Below are positions 14,877 through 15,831 of a DNA stretch of 15,831 nucleotides, in pieces. The DNA comes from Gemmatimonadota bacterium. Its GTDB lineage: Bacteria > Latescibacterota > UBA2968. The DNA is taken from assembly GCA_002714465.1 (NCBI GenBank), contig PAXL01000045.1, forward strand, positions 6,662-22,492. The letters run 5' to 3'. Under the pieces are notes generated by a model. That model saw only the letters and a program-made list of their open reading frames with translations. It searched no databases and had not been told where the DNA came from. Position numbers and translations under genes: made by a program. Positions within the stretch are counted from its first letter, which is position 1; every line of letters begins with the position of its first letter.

Positions 14877-15831
14877 ATGTTTAAGTTCGCAAAAAGTTTG
14901 GGGGGTTGTGTTGCAATTACAGGCATCTGTGTTGCCTTCCTCCAGACTGCAGCTGCTCAAACGCCGCCGCCTCCAGGTCCTTCACAGCCACCTCCAGGTC
15001 CGACACAGCCCGGAGATTTGAATGGTGATGGTGCCGTTAACGATGCAGATGCCACGATTTGGTTTGGTGATCCGGCGGCGTTCGATGCAAATGGCGACGG
15101 GAGGATCGATCGGAATGATTTTGACATAGCCTTTGGATTGGCTCCACCGCCACCGCCTCCCGGTCAGACAGATCCGGATGGACCTGATAGTTTGCCCATC
15201 TCAGGAACATTTATTAACGGGCTTTTTGATCTTTTAGTAGCAGGCCCTGACGGCGAAACCGTACGAATAACCGGAAAACTATCTGAAGACGGTTTAGAAG
15301 CCATCCTGACAGCCCAATATGACGGTGAACGAGCCGATTTTGTCGTAAGGAGGAGAGACGCCGGCTCAGGGCCAGACGGCGAGTGGCGAGGGCGAGACCC
15401 GTTTGGCGATCCCGACGAGGAAATCATCGTAAAACTCGCACAATCTGGGGACAATATCAGCGGAGATATATTCTTCTTTGGCCCAGGAGAACTCACTCCT
15501 GTATCTGGTCCTACCGACCCTCCTCCAGGCTCGACAGATCCAAATCCCGCAGCCGAAGGTCCCGTTGAGTCGGTGGACATAGAGGGTCGGACCTTCACGG
15601 TGACGCTGCCTGACGGTGGTGTGCGTCTGGTACGTGTAGGCGACATCCCCATCGAAGTCATCATCCACGGTCCTCCCGGACCCGAAGGCGAGCCTTCTTC
15701 CGAGGAGCGCCGTCCCGGGGGTATGGAGGACATCCAGCCTCAACAGTTCGTCGTGGTCTTTGGTGAGATCCTGGACAACGGTGAAGTGGAGGCTCGGAAG
15801 ATCGAGGTGTTCCACGGCTCCGACGACCATC
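14877..15831 (+). CDS. Secreted protein with dockerin-like EF-hand pair (3' partial)
   Basis: The frame is open from ATG 14877 to the window edge (318 codons seen). Residues 1-27 form a signal peptide (KFAKSLGG, hydrophobic core, cut after TAAA), so the product is exported. A proline-rich linker (29-45) comes from a 21-bp tandem repeat (PPGPSQP/PPGPTQP). Two calcium loops follow: D47-L-NGDGAVNDAD58 and D70-A-NGDGRIDRND81, both with the DxNxDGxxxxxD pattern of dockerin/EF-hand domains. Another Pro-rich linker (89-96) is followed by acidic, beta-rich-looking sequence of no known family. AAAAAAGGG just upstream is a modest ribosome site. Codons in the first third are AT-richer than in its neighbours. 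It could be an extracellular or surface-attached protein; no catalytic domain is visible. Confidence 0.8.
   Translation, partial: MFKFAKSLGGCVAITGICVAFLQTAAAQTPPPPGPSQPPPGPTQPGDLNGDGAVNDADATIWFGDPAAFDANGDGRIDRNDFDIAFGLAPPPPPPGQTDPDGPDSLPISGTFINGLFDLLVAGPDGETVRITGKLSEDGLEAILTAQYDGERADFVVRRRDAGSGPDGEWRGRDPFGDPDEEIIVKLAQSGDNISGDIFFFGPGELTPVSGPTDPPPGSTDPNPAAEGPVESVDIEGRTFTVTLPDGGVRLVRVGDIPIEVIIHGPPGPEGEPSSEERRPGGMEDIQPQQFVVVFGEILDNGEVEARKIEVFHGSDDH
14970..15011 (+). repeat. 21-bp tandem repeat, two copies, in the proline linker
   Basis: Units 14970-14990 and 14991-15011 share CCTCCAGGTCC then CACAGCC and differ at three positions. They encode PPGPSQP and PPGPTQP, the linker between the signal peptide and the EF-hand pair. 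Such in-frame repeats can change length by slippage. Confidence 0.75.

Noticed and set aside
15164..15733. 189-residue - strand ORF rich in Ser/Pro/Gly
   Set aside because: Shadow of the secreted-protein frame; its biased composition mirrors that coding strand.
1..15831. CRISPR arrays, tRNA or rRNA genes, transposases, prophage genes
   Set aside because: No regularly spaced repeats, cloverleaf-type sequences or mobile-element proteins were recognised.

Overview
The window reads as one stretch of bacterial chromosome at moderately high GC. Genes are densely packed and mostly have Shine-Dalgarno sites. Several genes use TTG or GTG starts. No rRNA, tRNA, CRISPR array, integrase or transposase was seen. 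The lineage cannot be fixed from this sequence. A secreted protein with a dockerin-like EF-hand pair, an enolase-superfamily dehydratase, an RraA-like protein and a DnaE2/ImuB-type mutasome together suggest an uncultivated environmental heterotroph, perhaps of the PVC or FCB groups. That is inference only.

Region 1 (1-5659, + strand) is a DNA-damage tolerance cassette. It holds a DnaE2/ImuC-type error-prone polymerase (5' end cut by the window edge), a Y-family protein whose catalytic carboxylates look lost (ImuB-like, with beta-clamp motifs), and a DUF72/YecE-family protein. No ImuA or LexA gene is visible. A convergent terminator separates it from region 2.

Region 2 (5660-7830) holds a stand-alone APS kinase (cysC, - strand), possibly preceded by a tiny membrane ORF whose stop overlaps the cysC ribosome binding site. 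Divergent to it is a LeuB-like beta-decarboxylating dehydrogenase (+). A perfect 27-bp inverted repeat then acts as a convergent terminator.

Region 3 (7828-14562) is the most distinctive part. Four - strand genes lie in transcription order: purU (10-formyl-THF hydrolase), a LigM/DesA-like THF-dependent O-demethylase, a fused MetV-MetF-type methylene-THF reductase, and a mandelate racemase-family dehydratase. An AraC-type regulator with a cupin-like N-terminus is transcribed divergently from purU, and an RraA-like protein follows it. The simplest reading is a demethylation module. A methyl group from a methoxylated substrate goes to THF, is oxidised by MetVF (and by a FolD-type enzyme elsewhere), and leaves as formate through PurU. 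The dehydratase and the RraA-like protein may process the rest of the substrate. The substrate is unknown; methoxy-aromatics are the family precedent.

Region 4 (14563-15831) has a terminator, an AT-richer leader, and the start of a secreted protein with a signal peptide, proline-rich linkers and a dockerin-like EF-hand pair. It runs off the right edge.
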